Shown here: positions 1 through 5,751 of the stretch, piece by piece
Layout of the letters: each line of letters begins with the position of its first letter
Position numbering within the stretch: position 1 is the stretch's first letter
Origin: Bacilli bacterium
GTDB taxonomy: Bacteria; Bacillota_I; Bacilli_A; RFN20; CAG-826
Length of the DNA stretch: 8,173 nucleotides
NCBI GenBank assembly: GCA_016298185.1
Contig: JAEDDA010000034.1
Coordinates: forward strand, 1-8,173
Direction of reading: 5' to 3'
The notes under the pieces: model-generated
Told to the model about the DNA's origin: nothing
Database searches by the model: none
The model's input: the letters and a program-made list of their open reading frames with translations, nothing else
Translations under genes and position numbers: made by a program

Positions 1-30
1 AAAAGAAAATCTAACCAAGTACATGGCTAG
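1..30 (-). terminator. Intrinsic terminator of the cysK-rrf2 operon
   Basis: Read on the minus strand, positions 30 to 11 form a 7-bp stem (CTAGCCA pairing with TGGTTAG, one G-U) around a 6-base loop. The stem runs directly into ATTTTCTTTT (positions 10 to 1). It lies about 40 bases downstream of the Rrf2 stop codon in the direction of transcription, as expected for a Rho-independent terminator. The stem is modest in GC and the T tract is broken by one C, so strength is uncertain. Confidence 0.55.
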
Positions 31-66
31 ATTACATTATTTGTTAAACAGATATAAATTATTATA

Positions 67-501
67 CTAAATCCCTAATCCATCTTCATAAAAAGATGAA
101 TTCCCGACCAAAGAAGATAGCGAAATGCTAGAAAAATAATCTTTGATTATACGATAATAATCAGACCACATCTTTCTCGCTTTACATTTCTTTTGTTTTA
201 GGCATACAAGTTTAGAACATGAAAGACAATCAACAGGATATAAATCGCCCTCAGTAGCAGTTAATATTTCTTCTAATGTATATTTGTTTGCTTTTTTACT
301 TAAGGTATAACCACCCATTTTTCCACGACTACTAGTAACAAGCTTTGCTTTTACAAGTTGTCTCATGATGGATTCAGCATATTTAAAGGAGATACCTTGC
401 CTATCCGCAATAGCATCTAATGATATAGGACCTTCATCTACATGTTCAGCAATGTCGATCATAATCCTTAGGCCATATCTACCTCTTGTAGAAATCTTCA
501 T
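67..501 (-). CDS. Rrf2-family transcriptional regulator (CymR/IscR-like)
   Basis: A 144-residue protein of usual Rrf2 length. Residues 1-83 are the winged helix-turn-helix: MKISTRGRYGLR at the N terminus, a helix pair around residues 26-52 (ISLDAIADRQGIS, then YAESIMRQLVKAKLV), and the wing SRGKMGGY at 58-65. Residues 92-106 carry four cysteines spaced C-x2-C-x4-C-x5-C (C92, C95, C100, C106). This is the segment that holds the three Fe-S ligands in IscR. The gene is the second in a minus-strand operon behind cysK, two bases after its stop. In Bacillus subtilis the Rrf2 protein CymR represses cysteine-uptake and synthesis genes and uses CysK as its partner, so a sulfur or cysteine-sensing role is a reasonable inference. 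The cysteine cluster would also fit Fe-S or redox sensing, as in IscR. The family is certain; the CymR-versus-IscR choice is open, so no symbol is given. Confidence 0.9.
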   Translation of the reverse strand: MKISTRGRYGLRIMIDIAEHVDEGPISLDAIADRQGISFKYAESIMRQLVKAKLVTSSRGKMGGYTLSKKANKYTLEEILTATEGDLYPVDCLSCSKLVCLKQKKCKARKMWSDYYRIIKDYFSSISLSSLVGNSSFYEDGLGI

Positions 502-503
502 GA

Positions 504-1430
504 TTATTCCTCAAATAATTTTGTAGTTAAGTATCTATCACCATTATCTGGTAATACGACAACAATATTTTTACCTTTGAATTCTTCTTTCTTGGCGAGT
601 TCAACCGCAGCGAATAAAGCAGCACCTGAAGAGATCCCCACTAAGAGGCCTTGTGTACGAGAAATAATTTTGCCAAAAACAATTGCGTCTTCGTTGGCTA
701 CTTTAATAATTTCATCATAAATATTTGTATCTAATGTATTTGGGATAAAACCGGCGCCAATGCCTTGAATCATATGTGGACCTGGTTTTTCGCCTGATAA
801 GACAGCGGAAGCTAATGGTTCAACCGCAAAGACTTTTGTGTTCTTATTTTGTTCTTTCAAATATTTACCAACGCCACTGATTGTGCCTCCAGTACCAACG
901 CCTGCAACAAAGACATCAACCTTTCCATTTAAATCTTTATAAATCTCTGGACCAGTTGTTAAGTAATGAGCTTTTGGATTGCTTGGATTGTCGAATTGGT
1001 CAAGGATAACAGAGCCTTCAATTTCTTCTAATAATTCATTTGCTTTTGCAATCGCGCCCTTCATTCCTTTTGCAGCTTCAGTAAGAACTAATTCAGCACC
1101 ATAAGCTTGGACTAATTTTCTTCTTTCTAATGACATTGATTCGGGCATAACGATGATAACTTTGTATCCTCTCGCCACACCAATCGCGGACAATCCAATA
1201 CCTGTATTTCCGCTTGTTGGTTCAATAATTGTTGCGCTTTTTTTGAGTTTTCCTTCCTCTTCAGCATCAAGAATCATCTGCTTTGCAATACGATCTTTAA
1301 TTGATCCTGCTGGGTTAAAATATTCAATTTTCGCAAAGATTTTGCCTTTTAATGCGTATTTTTCTTCAATTTTGGTTAACTCCATAAGCGGAGTGTTACC
1401 AACTAAATCTATTAAATTTTTGACTAACAT
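504..1430 (-). CDS. cysK: Cysteine synthase A (O-acetylserine sulfhydrylase)
   Basis: A 308-residue, PLP-dependent fold-type II enzyme that makes L-cysteine from O-acetylserine and sulfide in the cytoplasm, the last step of cysteine biosynthesis. Visible motifs: GNTPL at 11-15; the PLP Schiff-base lysine K45 in NPAGSIKDR; the substrate loop PTSGNTG at 71-77; the phosphate-binding GTGGT at 179-183; GPHMIQGIGAGF at 217-228, typical of CysK; GISSGA at 265-270; and LPDNGDRY near the C terminus. Length matches bacterial CysK, with no C-terminal CBS domains. AGGAAA lies five bases before the ATG. It is the first gene of a two-gene operon with the Rrf2 regulator. In B. subtilis CysK also acts as the regulatory partner of the Rrf2 repressor CymR, which makes the pairing meaningful. 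CysM or a cystathionine beta-synthase-like role is less likely given the GPHxIQGIGAGF segment. Confidence 0.95.
   Translation of the reverse strand: MLVKNLIDLVGNTPLMELTKIEEKYALKGKIFAKIEYFNPAGSIKDRIAKQMILDAEEEGKLKKSATIIEPTSGNTGIGLSAIGVARGYKVIIVMPESMSLERRKLVQAYGAELVLTEAAKGMKGAIAKANELLEEIEGSVILDQFDNPSNPKAHYLTTGPEIYKDLNGKVDVFVAGVGTGGTISGVGKYLKEQNKNTKVFAVEPLASAVLSGEKPGPHMIQGIGAGFIPNTLDTNIYDEIIKVANEDAIVFGKIISRTQGLLVGISSGAALFAAVELAKKEEFKGKNIVVVLPDNGDRYLTTKLFEE
507..512 (-). promoter_or_regulatory. Ribosome binding site of the Rrf2 gene, inside cysK
   Basis: On the minus strand GAGGAA lies five bases before the Rrf2 ATG and forms the last two sense codons of cysK (Glu-Glu) just before its TAA. The overlap implies co-translation of cysK and the regulator, and fixes the regulator start at 501. 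Confidence 0.75.
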
Positions 1431-1435
1431 TTTTA

Positions 1436-1453
1436 TTTCCTACTTTTTTAGTA
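1436..1453 (-). promoter_or_regulatory. cysK leader: ribosome binding site and small inverted repeat
   Basis: On the minus strand the ribosome binding site AGGAAA (1436-1441) sits five bases before the cysK ATG. Immediately upstream is TACT-N5-AGTA (1441-1453), a short two-fold symmetric element that shares one base with the binding site. It could be an operator for the Rrf2 protein encoded downstream, but the arms are only 4 bp and it does not match the published B. subtilis CymR box as I remember it. No convincing -35/-10 pair was found here; AT-rich hexamers are abundant. Confidence 0.35.
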
Positions 1454-1487
1454 TGATTTAAATATATTCTACTCTCACTTTATAAAA

Positions 1488-1503
1488 AGAAAAGTTCTTT
1501 TCT
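1488..1503. repeat. Perfect AT-rich inverted repeat upstream of cysK
   Basis: AGAAAAG (1488-1494) and CTTTTCT (1497-1503) are perfect inverted copies separated by two bases. It lies between the stop of the decayed gene and cysK. On the minus strand it is followed by TTTTTATA, so it may be the weak former terminator of the decayed gene or part of the cysK control region. Confidence 0.35.
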
Positions 1504-1509
1504 CTAGAA

Positions 1510-1977
1510 CTATTCAATAAAGGATTTTATCTTAGTAAATATTTCTGGATCTTGCTCTGTCATGGAGCAAACATCTTGCTTTTCCATGAGCGCTTTTTTG
1601 TCTTCATCTTTCTATAAATCGTAATACTTTGAGAAGACCTCAGTTACTATCTTATCGGCACTATCAGAATAGTTTGAATTAAAGTTTAAACTTTATACCT
1701 CATCTTCGCGAGAGTTTCAATTTCTTATAAATAAGCGGTTTGACTTGGACCTAATCCATTTAAGAGAAGATTGACAATATTTGGATTATAGTTGTCTTAG
1801 TAGTAATAAAAATATGAAATCTCCACCCTAAAGAATTAGCAAAGGAATGAGTTTTTTATTTGATCTAGCAAAATTTACTGGATAAATAAGTGGGTAAAAC
1901 CATCCTTGTCATATCGATGGAGCATTCCTTTTTGATAAATTTGACTAACTAGTACTATAACGCAAATATTGTGTCAT
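1510..1977 (-). pseudogene. Decayed gene of unknown function
   Basis: No intact ORF is present, but reading leftward from an ATG at 1977 gives protein-like text broken by several stops. Frame 1 starts MTQYLRYSTS, stops at TAG, resumes SNLSKRNAPSI, stops at TGA, resumes QGWFYPLIYPVNFARSNKKL, then stops at TAG. A second frame gives DNYNPNIVNLLLNGLGPSQ up to about position 1690, with one TAA inside. A third frame gives NFNSNYSDSADKIVTEVFSK and, after one TAG, KALMEKQDVCSMTEQDPEIF, ending at TAG 1510-1512. The pieces join in order, implying two frameshifts and about five nonsense changes. The middle part is hydrophobic and may have been membrane-spanning; the C-terminal part is charged. I do not recognise the family. 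Mixed TAG, TGA and TAA stops argue against recoding. It could instead be chance open text, so the call is tentative. Confidence 0.45.
1680..1695. repeat. Perfect 16-bp palindrome inside the decayed gene
   Basis: Positions 1680-1695 read TAAAGTTTAAACTTTA, identical on both strands. It sits at the point where the second frameshift of the decayed gene is inferred. Low-complexity AT sequence makes chance occurrence possible. Confidence 0.4.
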
Positions 1978-2013
1978 TTATTTATTTGCTCTCGTACATT
2001 TTGAATCATTTTA

Positions 2014-2042
2014 TTGAATGATAAAAATGTATTCTATAAAAT
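2014..2042 (+). promoter_or_regulatory. Candidate glnS promoter
   Basis: TTGAAT (2014-2019) and TAAAAT (2037-2042) are separated by exactly 17 bases, a good sigma-A type match. Transcription would begin around 2049, just before the ribosome binding site, giving a very short leader. If correct, it also rules out the in-frame TTG at 2014 as a start codon. In such AT-rich DNA the match could be coincidental. Confidence 0.35.
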
Positions 2043-2049
2043 ATTCTCC

Positions 2050-2054
2050 GAGGT
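2050..2054 (+). promoter_or_regulatory. Ribosome binding site deciding the glnS start
   Basis: GAGGT lies seven bases before the ATG at 2062. The alternative in-frame TTG at 2014 has no purine-rich site upstream. The protein from 2062 begins MEEINNFIKTIMEKDLEEGR, in line with the usual short GlnRS N terminus. Confidence 0.75.
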
Positions 2055-2061
2055 ACCTATT

Positions 2062-3711
2062 ATGGAAGAGATCAATAATTTTATTAAAACAATCATGGAG
2101 AAAGACCTTGAAGAAGGTCGTGTGAAACAAATCGTTACACGTTTCCCACCAGAACCAAATGCTTATTTACATATTGGTCACGCCAGAGCAATTGTTAATG
2201 ACTTTGAACTTGCAAAAGATTTAGGTGGTTATACCAACTTAAGATTTGATGACACTAATCCAGTTAATGAAGGTGCCGAATATGTTGATGCTATTATCGC
2301 CGACCTTAAATGGTTAGGTTATGAACCAAAAAATGTTTATTTCGGAAGTGACTATTTCGAAAAGACATACGAAAAAGCCATCCTCTTAATCAAGAAAGGT
2401 TTAGCATATGTTGATGATTTATCTCCAGAAGAAATGACCGCTTATCGTGGTACATTAACCGAACCAGGTAAAGAATCACCATGCCGTAATAGAAGTGTTG
2501 AAGAAAACCTCAAATTATTCGAAGAAATGCGCGCTGGTAAATACGCTAATGGTGAAAAGACATTAAGAGCGAAGATTGATATGGCTTCTCCAAATATTAA
2601 TATGCGTGACCCAGTTATGTATCGTATCTTACATGTTACCCACCACCGTCAAGGAAATAAATGGTGCATTTATCCAATGTATGACTTTGCTCACCCATTA
2701 CAAGATGCCTTTGAAGGCGTGACACATTCTATGTGTTCATTAGAATATGACAACCACAGAGTCTTATATGATTGGTTTGTTGAAAAATGTGAAATGGAAC
2801 ATATTCCACATCAATATGAATGGGGTAGGCTTAACATCACAAATACTGTTATGTCCAAAAGATATCTCCGTCAATTAGTGGAAGGCGGATATGTCACAGG
2901 ATATGACGATCCAAGAATGCCAACATTAGTTGGTTTAAAGAGAAAAGGTTTCACTGCAGATAGCATTAAGAACTTTATTATCTATACCGGTTTATCTCGT
3001 ATTAATAGCACCACTAATGCAGATAACTTAGATTATTTTTTAAGAGAAGAACAAAAACTTATTGCTCCACGTCCAATGGCGGTTATCCATCCATTAAAGG
3101 TTGTCATTGATAATTATCCAGAAGGACAAATTGAATATGTTGAAGCTTCTAATAATATGGAAAATGAAGCCTTAGGTACAAGACAAATTGCCTTTGGCAA
3201 ATACTTATATATCGAGCAAGAAGACTTCATCGAAGAAAAACCAAACCGTAAATGGAAGAGATTGTCGTTAGGTGATGAAGTGAGATTAATGCACGCCTAC
3301 TTCATTAAATGCGAAAGCGTTATTAAAGATGAAAAAGGTAATGTTGTTGAACTCCACTGCACATATGATCCCGCAACAAAATCTGGCTCTGGATTTGAAG
3401 GCAGAAAACCAAATGGCACAATCCACTATGTGGAAGCCACAACTGCTTTACCAGCACAATTTAATATCTACGAACCATTAGTGTGGGATGAAACTAAAGA
3501 AACAAAAGGTAAAGATTTCATTGAAAGATTAAATCCAAATTCCTGGATTAAAGAATATGGTTATGTCGAAGCCTCTTTAGCGGATACCAAACCATTAGAT
3601 AGATTCCAATTCATTAGAAACGGTTACTTCTGTACAGATAAAGAATCCACAAAAGATCACTTAATCTTCAATAGAACCTGCCCATTAAAATCATCATTCA
3701 ATCCACAATAA
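2062..3711 (+). CDS. glnS: Glutaminyl-tRNA synthetase
   Basis: A 549-residue class I aminoacyl-tRNA synthetase that charges tRNA-Gln with glutamine in the cytoplasm; E. coli GlnRS has a very similar length (554). Motifs in order: RFPPEPNAYLHIGHA with HIGH at residues 37-40; LRFDDTNP near 61-67; the YDFAHPLQDAFEGVTHS block near 207; CSLEYDNHRVLYDW near 225; and VMSKR (the KMSKS equivalent) at 263-267. Tyr207 and Cys225 align with E. coli Tyr211 and Cys229 at a constant offset, both in the glutamine pocket, which supports GlnRS over GluRS. Residues from about 325 on form the C-terminal beta-barrel anticodon-binding region. It stands alone, with its own candidate promoter and a terminator. Many low-GC Gram-positives lack GlnRS and use GatCAB amidation of Glu-tRNA-Gln, so the gene is informative about lineage or transfer. 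Confidence 0.97.
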   Translation: MEEINNFIKTIMEKDLEEGRVKQIVTRFPPEPNAYLHIGHARAIVNDFELAKDLGGYTNLRFDDTNPVNEGAEYVDAIIADLKWLGYEPKNVYFGSDYFEKTYEKAILLIKKGLAYVDDLSPEEMTAYRGTLTEPGKESPCRNRSVEENLKLFEEMRAGKYANGEKTLRAKIDMASPNINMRDPVMYRILHVTHHRQGNKWCIYPMYDFAHPLQDAFEGVTHSMCSLEYDNHRVLYDWFVEKCEMEHIPHQYEWGRLNITNTVMSKRYLRQLVEGGYVTGYDDPRMPTLVGLKRKGFTADSIKNFIIYTGLSRINSTTNADNLDYFLREEQKLIAPRPMAVIHPLKVVIDNYPEGQIEYVEASNNMENEALGTRQIAFGKYLYIEQEDFIEEKPNRKWKRLSLGDEVRLMHAYFIKCESVIKDEKGNVVELHCTYDPATKSGSGFEGRKPNGTIHYVEATTALPAQFNIYEPLVWDETKETKGKDFIERLNPNSWIKEYGYVEASLADTKPLDRFQFIRNGYFCTDKESTKDHLIFNRTCPLKSSFNPQ

Positions 3712-3731
3712 AAAAGAAGTTAAACGCTAAA

Positions 3732-3765
3732 AGAAAAAGAGTTGTCTTATGACAACCCTTTTTTT
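3732..3765. terminator. Bidirectional terminator between convergent genes
   Basis: GTTGTC (3741-3746) pairs perfectly with GACAAC (3751-3756) around loop TTAT. Beyond one A-C mismatch the stem continues with G-C and A-T pairs out to 3732/3765. The plus strand ends in seven T (3759-3765) and the minus strand in TCTTTTTCTTTT, so the hairpin can end both glnS from the left and the flavoenzyme gene from the right. Confidence 0.85.
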
Positions 3766-3779
3766 ATATGTTAATTCGA

Positions 3780-5240
3780 TTAGAAGAACCTACCGATGAT
3801 GTCTTTAGAAGCAGCACATGTATCTTCCATATCGCCGAAGGAAAGAATTTCACCGGCATAGAATGTATTTTTATTGCCTTGTAATGCTTCTAATTTATCA
3901 TACCAACCGTCCGCATAATCTTGAGCGGAGACGTGTGGGCAATAATAAACTTCTTGTGGGAATAGTTTTTCTTTAATTGGGAATCCCACTTTTTTCATAT
4001 CTTCGTCCATGGTTTTTTGAACAACATCATATTCAACATCTGGTGAACCAGTATGATTTGCCAAAGCATATACAGTCGCTGGGCAATCATTTCCTAAATT
4101 TTGCCATCTGTTATAGTAGACCATGGCGTGACCGAGTTTTTCTGGAACCATGTTTTCCACTATATAGCCAGAGATGACTGGGCTCTTGCCTTCTTCAAAT
4201 GTGGCAATGTAGTCGATATATCTCTCGTGGATAATCTTGGAGAACAATTCCTTTTCTTCTTCTGTTGCATCAGCATATTTGGCAAAAAGATCTAATGGAG
4301 TTGTGACGATTAATTTATCGAATTCTTCAACTTTTTCTTTGCCATCTTTACCTTTAATGGTAACTAAGACTTTTCCTTCTGGTCTTTCAACTTTTACCAC
4401 TTCTGTTTCTAAGATGACTGGATGTTGAAGTTTTTCATTAACATGAACATAGATTTGTTGTGTGCCATCTTGCCATGTCCATAGTCTCATATTGACGAAT
4501 TCTAAGGCTGTTGTGACATCTAAGTATTTCATGACTAAAGCCGCTGGGATTTCATCAAAGAAACCATAACCGAAGGATGTGAATGGAGCAATCCAAATTC
4601 TTTGGACTTCCTCAACACCATTGATACGGCAGAATTCCGCAAATGGGAGGGCTAAATCTTTAAGATTTGGGTTTGTACCTTTAATGTAATTTGGGAATGA
4701 ATTTTCTTTTGTGGCACCGCAGTATCCATCGACACCTTTAGAAATACCATAATATTCACCTTTAGCAACGCCTAAATGTCCATAGCAGTCATAGCCGACA
4801 TATTTGGTTTGCATTAATTTGTTGAGTTTATTCATTTGCTTCTTCAACTTGACTAAGCCAAGAAGTTTCTTGAATGAGAAATTCACTTTTGGTTCAAATG
4901 GGTGATCAATTTCACCGGTTGTTTTACGGAATTCTCTTCTCATGTTTGGTTCGTCTGGTTTGAAATCTGGACCTTTATGATAATAGCCACCGAATTCTTC
5001 CATTTCACTTACGGCGTGGTATGTGATAGCGCCCATGATAGCACCGGTTTCGAAGCTTCTTTCTTCTTCGACACCATTGTGTTTAACTTTGATCTTTGGA
5101 GACCAACATTTTCCACCAACTTTGTTTAATTTTTCATAAATAACATAGTTAGTGTATCCTTTTTTCTCGAGATACATTGCAGCAGAAAGACCAGCTGGTC
5201 CACCACCGATAATGCAAATTCTTTCGTTAAGTTTTGCCAT
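3780..5240 (-). CDS. FAD-dependent fatty acid double-bond isomerase, PAI-like
   Basis: A 486-residue soluble flavoprotein of the amine-oxidase/NAD(P)-binding Rossmann type. The N terminus has the dinucleotide motif GGGPAG (12-17), the acidic ribose-binding E36 at the end of beta-2, and GGKCWSP (42-48). The C terminus has the second FAD contact, TFYAGEILSFGD (459-470). Several blocks match my memory of Cutibacterium acnes PAI, which converts linoleate to trans-10,cis-12 conjugated linoleate: ETGAIMG (64-70), RREF (101-104), KYVGYDCYGH (146-155), WIAPFTSFGYG (216-226), PAALVMKYLD (232-241), LWTWQDGTQ (253-261), ISGYIVENMVPEKLGHAMVY (356-375) and PHVSAQDYADGWYDKLEALQ (435-454). PAI is about 424 residues; much of the extra length here is an insertion around 155-195. 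A clear AGAGGGG ribosome binding site lies 10 bases before the ATG. It is transcribed alone. The family is secure by motif; linoleate as substrate is inference, and another unsaturated fatty acid or a different flavin reaction is possible. Confidence 0.75.
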   Translation of the reverse strand: MAKLNERICIIGGGPAGLSAAMYLEKKGYTNYVIYEKLNKVGGKCWSPKIKVKHNGVEEERSFETGAIMGAITYHAVSEMEEFGGYYHKGPDFKPDEPNMRREFRKTTGEIDHPFEPKVNFSFKKLLGLVKLKKQMNKLNKLMQTKYVGYDCYGHLGVAKGEYYGISKGVDGYCGATKENSFPNYIKGTNPNLKDLALPFAEFCRINGVEEVQRIWIAPFTSFGYGFFDEIPAALVMKYLDVTTALEFVNMRLWTWQDGTQQIYVHVNEKLQHPVILETEVVKVERPEGKVLVTIKGKDGKEKVEEFDKLIVTTPLDLFAKYADATEEEKELFSKIIHERYIDYIATFEEGKSPVISGYIVENMVPEKLGHAMVYYNRWQNLGNDCPATVYALANHTGSPDVEYDVVQKTMDEDMKKVGFPIKEKLFPQEVYYCPHVSAQDYADGWYDKLEALQGNKNTFYAGEILSFGDMEDTCAASKDIIGRFF

Positions 5241-5250
5241 TGTGTTATAA

Positions 5251-5257
5251 CCCCTCT
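5251..5257 (-). promoter_or_regulatory. Ribosome binding site of the PAI-like gene
   Basis: AGAGGGG on the minus strand, 10 bases before the ATG at 5240. It is a strong match to the anti-Shine-Dalgarno sequence and fixes the start. Confidence 0.7.
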
Positions 5258-5270
5258 AAAATTTTCTTAT

Positions 5271-5304
5271 ATTTTATCACAATTAAGCCGAATAAAGTTT
5301 ATTC
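5271..5304 (-). promoter_or_regulatory. Candidate promoter and palindromic operator of the PAI-like gene
   Basis: On the minus strand a -10 box TAAAAT (5271-5276) lies about 30 bases upstream of the start codon. The -35 position 17 bases further up (5294-5299, AACTTT) is a poor hexamer. It falls inside a perfect inverted repeat, GAATAAAGTTTATTC on the plus strand (5290-5304, 7-bp arms around one base). A repressor bound there would block RNA polymerase, and an activator could replace the weak -35. The protein that binds is not identifiable from this window. Confidence 0.4.
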
Positions 5305-5358
5305 TTTTTAAAAACACCCTTTTAATTCAAAAATTTCTTTCATCATTCAACCAACAAT

Positions 5359-5384
5359 AAAAAAGCCCGATCTAAGTCGGGTTT
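5359..5384 (-). terminator. Minus-strand intrinsic terminator
   Basis: On the minus strand CCCGA and TCGGG form a 5-bp GC-rich stem (arms at 5377-5381 and 5366-5370) around six bases, followed at once by C and TTTTTT. It would end a transcript arriving from the right, from the GC-rich region, and insulate the PAI-like promoter. On the plus strand the stem can lengthen by one G-U and two A-U pairs, but only three T follow, so it works poorly that way. Confidence 0.65.
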
Positions 5385-5460
5385 AATGTCTTAGGCCAAA
5401 GTCAGTTATCCTTTTTTGTCTGAAATCGCCCATCCATATTGTGTCATGTTTTGAAGCATT

Positions 5461-5642
5461 TGCGAGCGGGGAAAACGAACTATTTTTGCTGTCGGGACGG
5501 AAGCTTTGTAGAATACGTGTTTTGAGCGTCAGCCTGGTATTTGCTTAGGCTTAGCGCGAAGACTTGTCTGTGGGCTTGTTTGATAGCTTAAAATGAGTCT
5601 GGTCGCAGGGTTTAAGCAAGGGCGGCAGGCTGGGCGGTTGAA
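5461..5642 (+). ncRNA. Candidate structured RNA (long imperfect hairpin), unnamed
   Basis: Positions 5461-5640 are about 51% GC in a window whose genes are far more AT-rich, with about twice as many G as C on the plus strand. The core folds on itself: CAGCCTG (5530-5536) with CAGGCTG (5626-5632); TTGCTTA (5541-5547) with TAAGCAA (5613-5619), extended by GGCTT/GGGTT through four G-U pairs; GCG (5554-5556) with CGC (5604-5606); and AGACTTGT (5560-5567) with ATGAGTCT (5593-5600). Outward, pairing continues in broken form to 5521/5642. Seven or more G-U pairs work only in the plus-strand RNA, so that strand is favoured. The minus-strand terminator at 5359-5384, however, points the other way. I could not match tmRNA, RNase P RNA, SRP RNA or a known riboswitch. 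5'/3' ends are unknown. Confidence 0.4.
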
Positions 5643-5694
5643 TAAGGATATATATTTATATATAAGTTGAGGTATGTAAGTATTATTTGTCTAT

Positions 5695-5702
5695 ATAGGA
5701 TG
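5695..5702. repeat. Left target-site duplication of the IS66 element
   Basis: ATAGGATG directly abuts the left inverted repeat and is repeated exactly at 8148-8155. Eight base pairs is the duplication length typical of IS66. Confidence 0.95.
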
Positions 5703-5723
5703 GTAAACGTCGTTAATTAACAC
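5703..5723 (+). repeat. Left terminal inverted repeat of the IS66 element
   Basis: Starts GTAAACGTCG and ends ATTAACAC. Compared with the reverse complement of the right end, it differs only at its 11th and 13th bases (T and A here, C and G at the right end). Confidence 0.95.
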
Positions 5724-5751
5724 TCTACCGCTATTCAAAGAATAAATGTAT

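Noticed and set aside
1153..1461. Plus-strand ORF of 102 codons
   Set aside because: It lies antisense to cysK, has no ribosome binding site, and its residues are only the mirror of cysK codons.
1510..1977. Stop-codon recoding (TGA=Trp or TAG read through) as an explanation of the broken gene
   Set aside because: TAG, TGA and TAA all interrupt it and frameshifts are also needed. Intact neighbours use only TGG for Trp, and TGA ends tnpA and tnpC.
3977..5129. Several plus-strand ORFs of 63-75 codons opposite the flavoenzyme gene
   Set aside because: All are antisense shadows of a gene with strong family motifs; none has a start signal or recognisable motif.
5384..5550. Stop-free stretches in several frames on both strands across the GC-rich tract
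   Set aside because: They overlap one another, lack a start with a ribosome binding site, and use codons (CCG, CCC, TCG, GCG, ATA, AGG) unlike the neighbouring genes. Raised GC by itself removes stops; a structured RNA explains it better.
5649..5664. Alternating AT inverted repeat (TATATAT, two bases, ATATATA)
   Set aside because: Simple AT-rich sequence with no GC stem or T tract. It could be a flexible hinge or promoter-like stretch, but nothing specific supports a call.
5461..5702. tmRNA, RNase P RNA, SRP RNA, 6S RNA or a riboswitch
   Set aside because: No tRNA-like ends or GGTTCGA arm, no GAGGAAAGTCC block, and no SRP tetraloop motif. A 6S-like irregular hairpin is conceivable, but nothing specific supports it.
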